In this document: piece by piece, positions 25,305 to 33,570 of the stretch
Layout: every line of letters begins with the position of its first letter
Numbering within the stretch: the first letter of the stretch is position 1
From: Gammaproteobacteria bacterium
GTDB lineage: Bacteria > Pseudomonadota > Gammaproteobacteria > Chromatiales > Chromatiaceae
Length of the DNA: 55,581 bases
Reading direction: 5' to 3'
NCBI GenBank assembly: GCA_011390365.1
Contig: JAABSM010000018.1
Location: 1-55,581, forward strand
Program-made: the position numbers and the translations under genes
The notes under the pieces: model-generated
The model's input: only the letters and a program-made list of their open reading frames with translations
What the model was told of the DNA's origin: nothing
Database searches by the model: none

Positions 25305-26600
25305 ATGATCCGCAAGCTTACCGTCATCCTCGCAACCTCCCTGCTGCTGGCAACCGGCCCGGTCCTCGCCGATACCGCCAAGGGCCGCATCAAGTACATC
25401 TCCGACAAGGCAAACACCATCCAGCTCGACGTCAAGGACAAGCCGGCGGTTGTGGTGCGTTTCGACGCCAATACCGCCTATGATGGCGTCGCCGGCATCG
25501 ACGACCTCTTACCGCCAGACCTGATTCAGGTGGAGTATCAACCCGGCCAGCCCGCGAGCAAGATCAAGAAGATCGTCTTCGGGCTGCCAGCGGGGACGGA
25601 GATCGACATCCACGAGATGCTCGCCATACTGCAAGGCCAGCGTGGCCCCTACACCCTGGGCGACGCCCGCCCGGCGGCTCGATATCCCGACGGCCATATC
25701 CCCTCGGCCATCTCCACCCCGGGCAATGACAAGGAGGCCTTTCTCGCCAGCCTGCCAGAGGACAAGAACAGGCTGCTGGTGTTCTACTGCGGCGGTCCCA
25801 CCTGTCCCTATACCGGCAAGGCGATCGAGATGGCCCAGGCCGTCGGCCACACAAACCTTAAAGGCTTCCAGGCGGGTCTGCCGGGCTGGAAGAAGAACAA
25901 ACTGCCGGTGCATGCCAGCCCCCGCTGGCTGGCGAAGAACCTCGACCCCCACCATGTGGTGCTGGATGTGCGTCCGCCGGTGCAGGCCGCCGCCGCTCAC
26001 ATCCCCGGCGCGGTCAGCCTGCCCGCCGAGCGCATCCAGGCCATGACCCAAGGTTTCATCGATCGCCAGGTGGAGGCGAAACTGCCCGGCGTCAGCGACA
26101 AGCGGGCGCCGATCATCCTCTACGCCGACAGCCACGCCGATCAGGGGGTACTGATCGCGCTGCGTGAACTGATCAGTTGGGGCTACAAGGGCGCGCGGGT
26201 GCTGGAAGGCGGCTTCCAGCAATGGACCGCCGAGGGCCTGCCCAGCGCCAGCCAGGCGCTGGCCACCACCATTGAATACACCCCGAAGAAGGTCGAGGGG
26301 GCGATCAGCGGCGAGGCGTTTCTGGCGCTGGCCGGCGAGCCGGCGAAGGCATTGCTGTTGGATGTCCGCACCGTCGCCGAAACCGCCCAGAGCGGCACCT
26401 TCGCCGGCGGTGCGCACATCCCCCTGGATGCCCTCGAAGGTCGCATCGGCGAACTGCCGAAGGAAAGGGAGATCATCACCTACTGCGCCAACGGCATCCG
26501 CGCGGAGATGGCCTATGAAGCGCTCAAGGAGAAGGGCTTCAAGGTCCGCTTCCTTAATCAGGTAGTAAACTTCGCGGAAGACGGGGAACCACGATTGTAA
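25305..26600 (+). CDS. Exported triple-rhodanese protein
   Basis: A 431-residue protein with a Sec signal (ends GPVLA), a small beta-rich N-terminal domain (about 24-100; GRIKYISDKANTIQLDVKD) and three rhodanese domains. Domain 1 (about 115-195) has FYCGGPTCPYT with a candidate persulfide Cys. Domain 2 (about 205-310) has ILYADSHADQG, with Asp where the Cys should be, so it is probably catalytically dead. Domain 3 (about 330-425) has ITYCANGIRAEMA, active type. ATG 25305 gives the signal peptide. It lies between the cytochrome module and the molybdoenzyme genes, which suggests sulfane-sulfur delivery or binding in the periplasm (inference). Confidence 0.9.
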   Translation: MIRKLTVILATSLLLATGPVLADTAKGRIKYISDKANTIQLDVKDKPAVVVRFDANTAYDGVAGIDDLLPPDLIQVEYQPGQPASKIKKIVFGLPAGTEIDIHEMLAILQGQRGPYTLGDARPAARYPDGHIPSAISTPGNDKEAFLASLPEDKNRLLVFYCGGPTCPYTGKAIEMAQAVGHTNLKGFQAGLPGWKKNKLPVHASPRWLAKNLDPHHVVLDVRPPVQAAAAHIPGAVSLPAERIQAMTQGFIDRQVEAKLPGVSDKRAPIILYADSHADQGVLIALRELISWGYKGARVLEGGFQQWTAEGLPSASQALATTIEYTPKKVEGAISGEAFLALAGEPAKALLLDVRTVAETAQSGTFAGGAHIPLDALEGRIGELPKEREIITYCANGIRAEMAYEALKEKGFKVRFLNQVVNFAEDGEPRL

Positions 26601-26684
26601 TCCTGGGGAAAAGCGCACCCTCTCTTCTCCGTGATCGCTGTGCCTCCGTGGCTTAACTGATGTGGCTTAACTGAAGAATATGGC
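26601..26684. repeat. CTCCGTG repeat and TGGCTTAACTGA direct repeat
   Basis: Short spacer before the molybdoenzyme gene with a CTCCGTGATCGCTGTGCCTC-type repeat and two adjacent copies of GTGGCTTAACTGA (26649-26674). Part of the CACAGAG/CTCCGTG repeat family also found near 31750, 46330 and 52790. Confidence 0.55.
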
Positions 26685-28862
26685 ATGAAACGTCGCGACT
26701 TCATCAAACTCCCCGGACTGGCCGCCCTCGGCGTCGCCGGCGGCGGGCTGCTCTCCGGTTGTCAGAGTCGCCCGCTGCCGGGCAGCGGCGAGGTGACCGT
26801 CACGCCGACGGTGTGCGAGATCTGCTTCTGGAAGTGCGCCGGCTGGGTCCATGCGGAGAACGGCGAACCCTGGAAGATCACCGGCAACGCGGAGGATCTG
26901 CACAGCGGCGGGCGCCTGTGTACTCGGGGTAGCGGCGGCCTAGGGGCCTATGCCGATCGGGATCGCCTACGCCAGCCGATGCTGCGGGTGGAAGAGAAGG
27001 GCAGGCAGCGCTTCAAGCCGGTCTCCTGGGAGGAGGCCTTGTCGTTCATCGCCGAACGCATGGAGCAGATCGGCGAACGCCACGGTCGCGACCGCCTGGC
27101 GCTGCTCTCCCACGGCTCCGGCGGCGGCCAGTTCAAGCGCCTGCTCAACGCCTTCGGTTCGCATATCTTCGCCCAGCCCTCCTACGCCCAGTGTCGCGGG
27201 CCGCGTCAGGTCGCTTTTGCGCTGACCTATGGGGAGGATGTGGGTTCGCCGGATCGCACCGACATGGCCAACGCCCGCTGCATCGCCCTGATCGGCTCCC
27301 ACATCGGCGAGAACCTGCACAACGGCCAGGTCCAGACCCTGAGCGAGGCGATCGCCCGCGACGCCACCCTGATCACCGTCGACCCCCGCTTTTCGGTGGC
27401 CGCCGGCAAGTCGCGATACTGGCTGCCGATCGGCCCCGGCACGGACATCGCCCTGCTGTTGGCGTGGATGCACGTCCTCATCAACGAAGACCTCTACGAC
27501 CACCGCTTCGTCGAGCAACACACCCTCGGCTTCGAACAACTGCGGGAGCACGTCCAGTCCTTCAACCCGGAGTGGGCCTGGCTGGAGACGGGGCTGGAAC
27601 CAGAACGGATTCGCGCTACCGCCCACGAGCTGGGCCGCCACGCACCGGCAAGCCTGGTCCACCCCGGTCGCCACACCACCTGGTATGGGGACGACACCCA
27701 ACGCGAGCGGGCCATCGCCATCGTCAACGCCCTGCTCGGCAACTGGGGGCAACAAGGGGGCTTCTATCGTCCGGAAAAGGTGGAGCTGCCCGCCTACCCC
27801 GCCCCCAAGCCCGCCAAACCGGCCAGCGACTGGAAGGCGGCGATCCAGGCCGACCACCCGCTGGCCCCCAAGGGGATCAGCCACAAGGTGATCGAGGCGT
27901 GCATCGGCGACCAGGCCCAGGTCAAGGGGCTGTTCGTCTACGCCACCAATCTGCCCATGACCATCCCGGGCATCGCCGACAAGCTGAACCGGGCCGCCGA
28001 CGACCTGGAGCTGATGGTGGTGGTGGATACCCTGCCGATGGAGGTGACCGGCTACGCCGACGTGATCCTGCCCGAATGCAGTTATCTGGAGCGCCACGAC
28101 GACCTGCGCAACTCGCCGGAACGAGAACCCTCGCTGGCGCTGCGCCAGCCCGCCTTCGAACCCCTTCATCAGAGCAAACCGGCGTGGTGGATGGCCAAGC
28201 AGTTGGCGGAACGCCTGGGGCTGGGGGAGTACTTCCCCTGGCAAGACTACACGGAGGTTCTCGACTGGCAATTGCAACAGGTGGGCAGCTCCCTGGAGGA
28301 GATGGAGCGTATCGGCGTCAAGACCTTTCCGCGCAAGACCGGCCTCTATTTCAGCGCCGACGACCCGCCGAGCTTTCGCACCGCCAGCGGCAAGGTGGAG
28401 CTCTACTCCCAGCTGCTCGCCGACTACGGCTACGATCCCCTGCCCCGCTACACCCCGCCGCAACAGCCCGGGGAGGGGTATTATCGCATGCTCTATGGCC
28501 GCGCCCCGGCCCACACCTTCGGCCGCACCACCAACAATCCGGTGCTGTTCGAACTGATGCCCGAGAACCATCTGTGGCTGCATCCCATCACCGCCGCCGA
28601 TCACGGTCTCAAGAGCGGCGACTATGCGCGCATGAAAAACCGCGTCGGTGTACGCGGCAATCCGATCCGGGTACGGGTCACCGAGCGGGTCTCGCCCCGC
28701 GACCTGTTCCTCGCCCACGGCTTCGGCCACAAGGCGGGGGGGCTGCGCCTGACCGACGGCGTCGGCGGCGACGACGGCGAGATGATGGACAATATCAAGA
28801 TCGACCCCATCACCGGCAGCACCGGCATGCGGGCGACCTTCGTCACCCTGGAAAAGGCGTAA
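26685..28862 (+). CDS. PsrA/PhsA-like molybdopterin oxidoreductase, Tat lipoprotein
   Basis: The 725-residue catalytic subunit belongs to the DMSO reductase superfamily and is nearest, by pattern, to polysulfide, thiosulfate and sulfur reductases. It has a twin-arginine signal (MKRRDFIKL) that ends in a lipobox (LLSGC), so it should be anchored on the periplasmic side. The [4Fe-4S] motif CEICFWKC with a fourth Cys in LCTRG follows. SYAQCRGPRQ offers a Cys ligand for molybdenum. Later blocks (DTLPMEVTGYADVILPECSYLERHD, RTTNNPVLFEL) are typical. Genes for PsrB-like and PsrC-like partners follow. The direction and substrate (polysulfide, thiosulfate, tetrathionate or sulfite) cannot be decided from sequence. 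Confidence 0.9.
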   Translation: MKRRDFIKLPGLAALGVAGGGLLSGCQSRPLPGSGEVTVTPTVCEICFWKCAGWVHAENGEPWKITGNAEDLHSGGRLCTRGSGGLGAYADRDRLRQPMLRVEEKGRQRFKPVSWEEALSFIAERMEQIGERHGRDRLALLSHGSGGGQFKRLLNAFGSHIFAQPSYAQCRGPRQVAFALTYGEDVGSPDRTDMANARCIALIGSHIGENLHNGQVQTLSEAIARDATLITVDPRFSVAAGKSRYWLPIGPGTDIALLLAWMHVLINEDLYDHRFVEQHTLGFEQLREHVQSFNPEWAWLETGLEPERIRATAHELGRHAPASLVHPGRHTTWYGDDTQRERAIAIVNALLGNWGQQGGFYRPEKVELPAYPAPKPAKPASDWKAAIQADHPLAPKGISHKVIEACIGDQAQVKGLFVYATNLPMTIPGIADKLNRAADDLELMVVVDTLPMEVTGYADVILPECSYLERHDDLRNSPEREPSLALRQPAFEPLHQSKPAWWMAKQLAERLGLGEYFPWQDYTEVLDWQLQQVGSSLEEMERIGVKTFPRKTGLYFSADDPPSFRTASGKVELYSQLLADYGYDPLPRYTPPQQPGEGYYRMLYGRAPAHTFGRTTNNPVLFELMPENHLWLHPITAADHGLKSGDYARMKNRVGVRGNPIRVRVTERVSPRDLFLAHGFGHKAGGLRLTDGVGGDDGEMMDNIKIDPITGSTGMRATFVTLEKA

Positions 28863-28875
28863 GGAGCATTACACG

Positions 28876-29415
28876 ATGAGTCACTACGCCATGGTTATCG
28901 ACACCCGCCTGTGCATCGGCTGCGGCGACTGCGTGGTCGCCTGCAAGAGCGAGAACAGGACCCCGACGGGCCTCAATCGCGACTGGGTGGTGGAGCAGAC
29001 CCGGGGCCGCTATCCCGACCTCACCACCGAGTTCCGTTCCGAACGCTGCAACCACTGCTCCCACGCCACCTGCGTGCTGTGCTGCCCCACCGGCGCCAGT
29101 CACCACTGGCAGGGCAGTAACATCGTGCTGGTCGACGCCGACCGCTGCACCGGTTGCAAGGCGTGCATCGCCGCCTGCCCCTACGACGCCCGCTACATCA
29201 CCCCGGAGGGCTACATCGACAAGTGCACCTTCTGCCACCACCGCGTCGCCAAGGGCCTCGACCCTGCCTGCGTCGCCACCTGCCCCACCCACTGCATGCA
29301 CTTCGGCGACCTCGACCAGGCCAGCAGCCGCGTCGCCGAATTGCTGGGTAAAAGGGACTACAAGACCCTGCTTTCTGGCACGGGCAATAGGCCTAACGTT
29401 TACTACCTGACATGA
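28876..29415 (+). CDS. PsrB-like 4Fe-4S electron-transfer subunit
   Basis: 179 residues with four clusters of cysteines in the DmsB/PsrB arrangement: CIGCGDCVVACK, CNHCSHATCVLCCP, CTGCKACIAACPYDAR and CTFCHHRVAKGLDPACVATCP. It has no signal peptide; in this family it is exported together with the Tat-targeted catalytic subunit. A GGAGC ribosome site lies in the 13-base gap after the molybdoenzyme gene. It carries electrons between the molybdoenzyme and the PsrC-like membrane subunit. Confidence 0.93.
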   Translation: MSHYAMVIDTRLCIGCGDCVVACKSENRTPTGLNRDWVVEQTRGRYPDLTTEFRSERCNHCSHATCVLCCPTGASHHWQGSNIVLVDADRCTGCKACIAACPYDARYITPEGYIDKCTFCHHRVAKGLDPACVATCPTHCMHFGDLDQASSRVAELLGKRDYKTLLSGTGNRPNVYYLT

Positions 29416-29839
29416 AGAGAAGAATCGACAGGATTAACAGGATTTTCAGGATTGACGAGATGGTGAATGGAAGATTCGACTCCACCACCCGCCCGACAAG
29501 CTTCCAACAAAGCCCCTCGCCCCTGGGGGAGAGGGGTTGGGGTGAGGGGGCTGGCCTCCACCGTTGCGCGACTAGAGATCGTCCCCGTCAGCCGCTCCCC
29601 CAACAATCTCGTCCATCCTACAAATCTCGTCCATCCTGTCCCATTTTCTTTCTTTTCAACCGGACACAGCAGCCAGAATCCGCGACAAGGCGGCACGGTT
29701 CAGACTCGGCGTTCGCGGTTGCAAACCGCTCCCACAGCGTTTGCCAGCAACCCCGTCCATCCTGTCTATTTTTCGATTTGCGTCAGACCGCCAACCCTTC
29801 CCGGCAATCCTGTAAATCCTGTAAATCCTGTCTAAAACA
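29416..29839. repeat. 424-base repeat-filled gap between psrB-like and psrC-like genes
   Basis: No gene is supported. It starts at the psrB-like stop with GACAGGATTAACAGGATTTT (29427 on), then a CCCCTCGCCCCTGGGGGAGAGG dyad (29511-29550), then CGTCCATCCTGTC-type units (29605-29643 and 29755-29770). It ends with three direct ATCCTGTAA units (29804-29838) that finish directly at the next start codon. The two genes should be co-expressed, so repeats have accumulated inside an operon. Confidence 0.65.
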
Positions 29840-30832
29840 ATGATCGAAGAACTCCTCACCACCGCCCGCTACCACCCCAAGGTCGATCCGTCGCTGGGGA
29901 TCTGGAGCTGGGAGATCCCGGTCTACCTCTTCTTCGGCGGGCTGACCGCCGGCATGATGCTGCTCGCGGCCTGGGCGCTGCTGACACGCAAGGAGGGGCA
30001 GGCCCCCTTCGCCGCCCACCGGCTGGCGCTGTGGGCGCCGATCATGCTCTCCATCGGCATGACCACCCTGTTCCTCGATCTGGAGCACAAGCTCTACGTG
30101 TGGCGATTTTACACCAGCCTGCAACCGACCTCGCCGATGTCCTGGGGGGCGTGGATCCTGGTGGTGATCTACCCGATCAGTATCCTGCAACTCCTCTCCA
30201 CCCTGCGTCAGGGCTATCCGAAGCTGGCCGGTTATCTGACACCGCTGCCGCTGGTCCCGGCGATCCTCGACTTCAGCGAGCGCCATCGCCTGAGCATCGC
30301 CGGCTGGACCATCCCCTTCGCCGCCGCGCTGGGCATCTACACCGGTATCCTGCTCAGCGGCTTCAGCGCCCGCCCCTTCTGGAACAGTGCCATCCTCGGC
30401 CCGCTGTTTCTGGTCTCCGGCCTCTCCGCCGCCGCCGCGATCACGGTCCTCGCCGCCCGCGATCACCGCGAACGGCGACTATTCGGCGACATCGACATCG
30501 GCCTGCTCAGCCTCGAACTGCTGCTGATCCTGCTGCTGGTGCTGGGACTGGCCAACGGCGCGCAACCCCAGCTGGAGGCGCTGGATCGCATCCTCCACGG
30601 CGAATACGCGGAGCTCTTCTGGGGCTGGCTGGTGGGGATCGGGATCCTGTTGCCGCTGATCCTGGAGATCATGGGCCGCCGCCGCGAGATCCCGCTCCAC
30701 TTCATCGCCCCGCTGCTGGTCCTCGCCGGCGGCCTGCTGCTGCGCTGGCTAACCGTCGAACTGGGCCAGCTCAGCAGCTGGAACGACTACCCGCTCCCCT
30801 TCGACCCAACGCTTCTGCAAAAACTCCAGTGA
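29840..30832 (+). CDS. PsrC/NrfD-like membrane subunit
   Basis: The 330-residue protein has about eight membrane helices and the NrfD-type start (WSWEIPVYLFFGGLTAGMMLLA), LDLEHKLYVWRFYT in a loop, and SGFSARPFWNSAILGPLFLVSGLSAAAAI, the usual PsrC region. It is the membrane anchor and quinone partner for the PsrA-like and PsrB-like subunits. ATG 29840 follows an ATCCTGTAA repeat without a recognisable ribosome site, so initiation may be weak or coupled. A rhodanese lipoprotein gene follows after 8 bases. Confidence 0.92.
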   Translation: MIEELLTTARYHPKVDPSLGIWSWEIPVYLFFGGLTAGMMLLAAWALLTRKEGQAPFAAHRLALWAPIMLSIGMTTLFLDLEHKLYVWRFYTSLQPTSPMSWGAWILVVIYPISILQLLSTLRQGYPKLAGYLTPLPLVPAILDFSERHRLSIAGWTIPFAAALGIYTGILLSGFSARPFWNSAILGPLFLVSGLSAAAAITVLAARDHRERRLFGDIDIGLLSLELLLILLLVLGLANGAQPQLEALDRILHGEYAELFWGWLVGIGILLPLILEIMGRRREIPLHFIAPLLVLAGGLLLRWLTVELGQLSSWNDYPLPFDPTLLQKLQ

Positions 30833-30840
30833 GGGTCCCC

Positions 30841-31614
30841 ATGCCTATTCGAGCCAGACTCCTGTTATCCGCCATCATCCTGCTGCCGCTCTACGGGTGC
30901 GACAAGGCCCCGGAGAACAACCGCCAACGCCTCGCCGAGGCGGCGCGGCAGATCCAGGCCGAGCCGGGCCGCATCACCCCGGCCGAGCTCGCCCAACGCC
31001 TGATCGCGGATCAGGGCGACTTTACCCTGGTCGATCTGCGCCCTGCCGAGGAGTACGCCACGGAACGCATCGAATCGGCACGCAACCTCGCCATCACCGA
31101 TCTATTGGAGTCACCCGCCGATCAGACGCAACGCCAACTCATCCTCTACGACGAGTACGGCGACCTGGCGGCCCGTGCCAGCGTGCTGCTGCACCTGGCC
31201 GGAAAGGACAGCGTCGTCCTGCAAGGGGGTTGGAAAGCCTGGCGGGAGCACCTGCAAGCCCCCGCTGAGGGCATTGAAGAAAAGGAAAAACGCCGGCGAA
31301 CCGCCGCCCATTGTTTCTTCGAAGGGGAGTATCGAGCCGACGCGGGTCTGCCCACCCGATCGCCAACGCCAGCCGCCGCGACCACTGGCGGATTCATCCC
31401 GCCGCTGACGCCAGCAAGCCCCAACAAGGCCTCTGATGCCCTGGGACTTGGTCTGGGTCTAGGGCCAGACCCCCAATCCCCGCCCCCGGAATCAACACCT
31501 TCCGGGAACGCGGGACTGGGTCTCGGGCTGGGATTGGGGCTGGGGCCTGAACAGGCCCCACCGGAACAAACCCCCAAGAAACGGGGCAAGTTGGTGGTGG
31601 GAGAGGGGTGCTAG
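30841..31614 (+). CDS. Rhodanese-like lipoprotein with a low-complexity tail
   Basis: A 257-residue protein. The lipoprotein signal ends LPLYGC (Cys20). A rhodanese-like domain (about 45-135; TLVDLRPAEEYATERIESARNL) follows, but the catalytic loop reads LILYDEYGDLA, so the Cys is replaced by Asp and it is probably a binding rather than catalytic domain. The last 110 residues are low-complexity, with two runs of alternating Leu-Gly (LGLGLGLG) encoded by tandem CTNGGN hexamers. The stop TAG is part of the CTAG that bounds a 100-bp MITE. It is the last gene of the psr-like operon. Confidence 0.85.
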   Translation: MPIRARLLLSAIILLPLYGCDKAPENNRQRLAEAARQIQAEPGRITPAELAQRLIADQGDFTLVDLRPAEEYATERIESARNLAITDLLESPADQTQRQLILYDEYGDLAARASVLLHLAGKDSVVLQGGWKAWREHLQAPAEGIEEKEKRRRTAAHCFFEGEYRADAGLPTRSPTPAAATTGGFIPPLTPASPNKASDALGLGLGLGPDPQSPPPESTPSGNAGLGLGLGLGLGPEQAPPEQTPKKRGKLVVGEGC

Positions 31615-31710
31615 TGCAGCACCCGCCAAATAAGCAACAACACTATTTATATAAAAATCAATACCCTATTCCCCGCATTATTCATGATCACTTGGCGGGT
31701 GCCGCACTAG
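31611..31710 (+). mobile_element. 100-bp CTAG-bounded MITE, copy 1
   Basis: It begins CTAGTGCAGCACCCGCCAA and ends TTGGCGGGTGCCGCACTAG, nearly perfect 19-base inverted ends, with an AT-rich core (CTATTTATATAAAAATCAAT). It has no coding capacity. CTAG at both ends with TA as the implied duplication fits IS630-type insertion. The left CTAG supplies the stop codon of the rhodanese lipoprotein gene. Confidence 0.88.
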
Positions 31711-31834
31711 CACAGCCGCGCCAAAGTTTTCATAAGATCTCTCACTGAGGCACGGAGATCACGGAGGAGGAGTTCTCCGTGTACTCCGTGCCTTTGTGAG
31801 AGATTTTGCGGGCTTGATGACACACTCGCGGTCG
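31711..31834. repeat. Repeats between the psr-like operon and ccm
   Basis: A half copy of the CACAGCCGCGCC repeat (31711-31730) and a GGCACGGAG/CTCCGTGCC dyad (31749-31792) that could form a hairpin between the convergent operons. There is no T-run for a classical terminator. Confidence 0.55.
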
Positions 31835-33103
31835 TCAGGGCACCACGGAATCTATGACGATCTCTACCGCCTCGTCCTGGCCAACCTGAACCGGGGAGAC
31901 TTCGCCGCGCAGGTCGCCGGCCTTGGCCATGGCGTCGCCGCTTTTGGTGACCCGCGCGCCGACCAGGACTTCCGTGAAGCCGGAGAGTTTGCCCATCGGC
32001 ATCACGGCGTTGGCGTCGCTGAGGGTGATCTCCAGCGGCAGGTCGCTGACCCGGTGGCGGGAGGCGGCGAGGGGGAAGCGGGGGCCTTCCGCCGCGCGGG
32101 CGTAGATGTAGACCGTGTCGCCGTCGCTGACCTGGGGCGAGAGGGCGGCGTCGAGGACGACGCGCACGGTGATCGCCTCGTCCCCGGCGGCGACGACGGG
32201 TTGGGAGGGCTCGGCCTGGGCAGCGGTCGCATTATCGCCGACGCCTGCCCCGGCCTGGCCTTGCGCACGGGCGATCAGCTTGTCCACCTCGGCGAGGCCG
32301 GCGGCGTCATCCGCCACCAGCGGCCGCAGGGTGCGCCAGTATTCCAGCGCCTGTGCCAGGTTCCCTTCGCCCTCGGCGATCAGGCCGGCCAGCCACAGGC
32401 CGGTGGTATTGCCAGGCTCCACCGCCAGCGCCTTATGCACCAGCTCCTTGACCCGGCCATCCCGCATGTCGCCGCCATTGGCCATGGCCAGGGCATCGGC
32501 CAGCGCCAGCATCACCGCCGGCTCTTCCCCCGCAAGACGATAGGTAGCCTCGAAGGCGGTGGCCGCCTTGCCATACTCTTCCAGCACCATCATGGTACGT
32601 CCCAGCATAAACCAGCCGTCCACGTCCTGGGGGTTCTCCTTGAGACGATCGGTGAGCCGCTTGACCATCTCCTCAACGGTGCCCGGTTGACCGGCCTGAT
32701 GTCCGGGTTCGGCGCGCTGGGCGTTCATGCTGGCCGAGTCGGCCAGCTCCGGCTCCCCCAGCTGGAGGTAGAGCAAGGCCCCGACCAGCGGCAGCAGCAC
32801 CGCCACCGCCGCAAAGGCGCCCTTGCCCATGCCACTGACCTTCTCTCCCTCGCCATCGTCCCGCTGATCCACGTCGATCAGCAGCGCCGACTCCACCTCG
32901 CGCTTGGCCTGCTCGAACTCCGCCTCCGACAGCACCCCTTCGTCACGTTCGGCGGCCAGCTCGTCGATGCGCTCGCGGGCGATCAGTACGTTCTGGCGGT
33001 CGCGATCCTGATCGGCGGCCACGCGCGAAAACAACAGGGAGGGGGCGAGTATCGCCAGTACCACGGCGATCAGCACCGCGCTCAAGATCCAGAACATCAT
33101 CAT
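31835..33103 (-). CDS. ccmI: Cytochrome c biogenesis protein CcmI
   Basis: CcmI holds apocytochrome c for the heme lyase CcmFH. The 422 residues contain an N-terminal membrane helix (FWILSAVLIAVVLAILAPSLLF), a cytoplasmic loop with a Leu/Glu-rich coil, a second helix (about 95-112), and a periplasmic TPR region (about 145-300; DVDGWFMLGRTMMVLEEYGKAATAFEATYRL). A beta-rich C-terminal domain follows (about 320-420). It overlaps ccmH by four bases (ATGA). It is the last gene of the leftward ccm operon. Confidence 0.93.
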   Translation of the reverse strand: MMMFWILSAVLIAVVLAILAPSLLFSRVAADQDRDRQNVLIARERIDELAAERDEGVLSEAEFEQAKREVESALLIDVDQRDDGEGEKVSGMGKGAFAAVAVLLPLVGALLYLQLGEPELADSASMNAQRAEPGHQAGQPGTVEEMVKRLTDRLKENPQDVDGWFMLGRTMMVLEEYGKAATAFEATYRLAGEEPAVMLALADALAMANGGDMRDGRVKELVHKALAVEPGNTTGLWLAGLIAEGEGNLAQALEYWRTLRPLVADDAAGLAEVDKLIARAQGQAGAGVGDNATAAQAEPSQPVVAAGDEAITVRVVLDAALSPQVSDGDTVYIYARAAEGPRFPLAASRHRVSDLPLEITLSDANAVMPMGKLSGFTEVLVGARVTKSGDAMAKAGDLRGEVSPVQVGQDEAVEIVIDSVVP

Positions 33104-33570
33104 TGATTATCATCCTGCCGCAACAGCTCCGCGGCGCGTTGGTGGTCGGTTTCCGCCATGGTTTTCGCCGCCTCCCGGTTGCGCTGGCGAATCACCATCA
33201 CCAGTATCGCGATGCCGATAACCAGGATGACGAAAGGGCCAAACCACAACAGCAGGGTGGAGCCGCGCACCGGCGGCTGGTAGAGCACGAAATCGCCGTA
33301 GCGCTCCACCATGTAGGTATAGATCTGCTCGTCACTGTCGCCGGCGACGATCATCTCATAGGTCTGCTGACGCAGGTCCAGGGCCAGCTCGGCATTGGAA
33401 TCGGCGATGTTCTGATTCTGACAGACCAGGCAGCGCAGCTCCTCGATCAGGGATTTGTAACGCGCCTCCTGTTCGGGGGTGTCGAAGACGTAGGTCTCCA
33501 CCCGTGCCAGGGCGCTTGCCGCCAGCAGCACCAGCAGTAGCGTGACCAACAGTCGCATGGGCTTCATCAC
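33100..33570 (-). CDS. ccmH: Cytochrome c biogenesis protein CcmH
   Basis: CcmH reduces the CxxCH thiols of apocytochromes. The 156 residues include a signal (ends ASALA), the redox motif LRCLVCQNQNIADS, and one C-terminal membrane helix (LLLWFGPFVILVIGIAILVMVI). It is the short CcmH type with a separate CcmI. It overlaps both neighbours by four bases, so translation is coupled. Confidence 0.96.
   Translation of the reverse strand: MMKPMRLLVTLLLVLLAASALARVETYVFDTPEQEARYKSLIEELRCLVCQNQNIADSNAELALDLRQQTYEMIVAGDSDEQIYTYMVERYGDFVLYQPPVRGSTLLLWFGPFVILVIGIAILVMVIRQRNREAAKTMAETDHQRAAELLRQDDNQ

Noticed and set aside
29416-29839. CRISPR-like array from repeated ATCCTG units
   Set aside because: Units are 9-11 bases with no regular spacers and no cas genes; they match a dispersed intergenic repeat.
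30031-30840. Long in-frame upstream extension of the rhodanese lipoprotein
   Set aside because: It runs through psrC in another register; the lipoprotein signal begins at ATG 30841.
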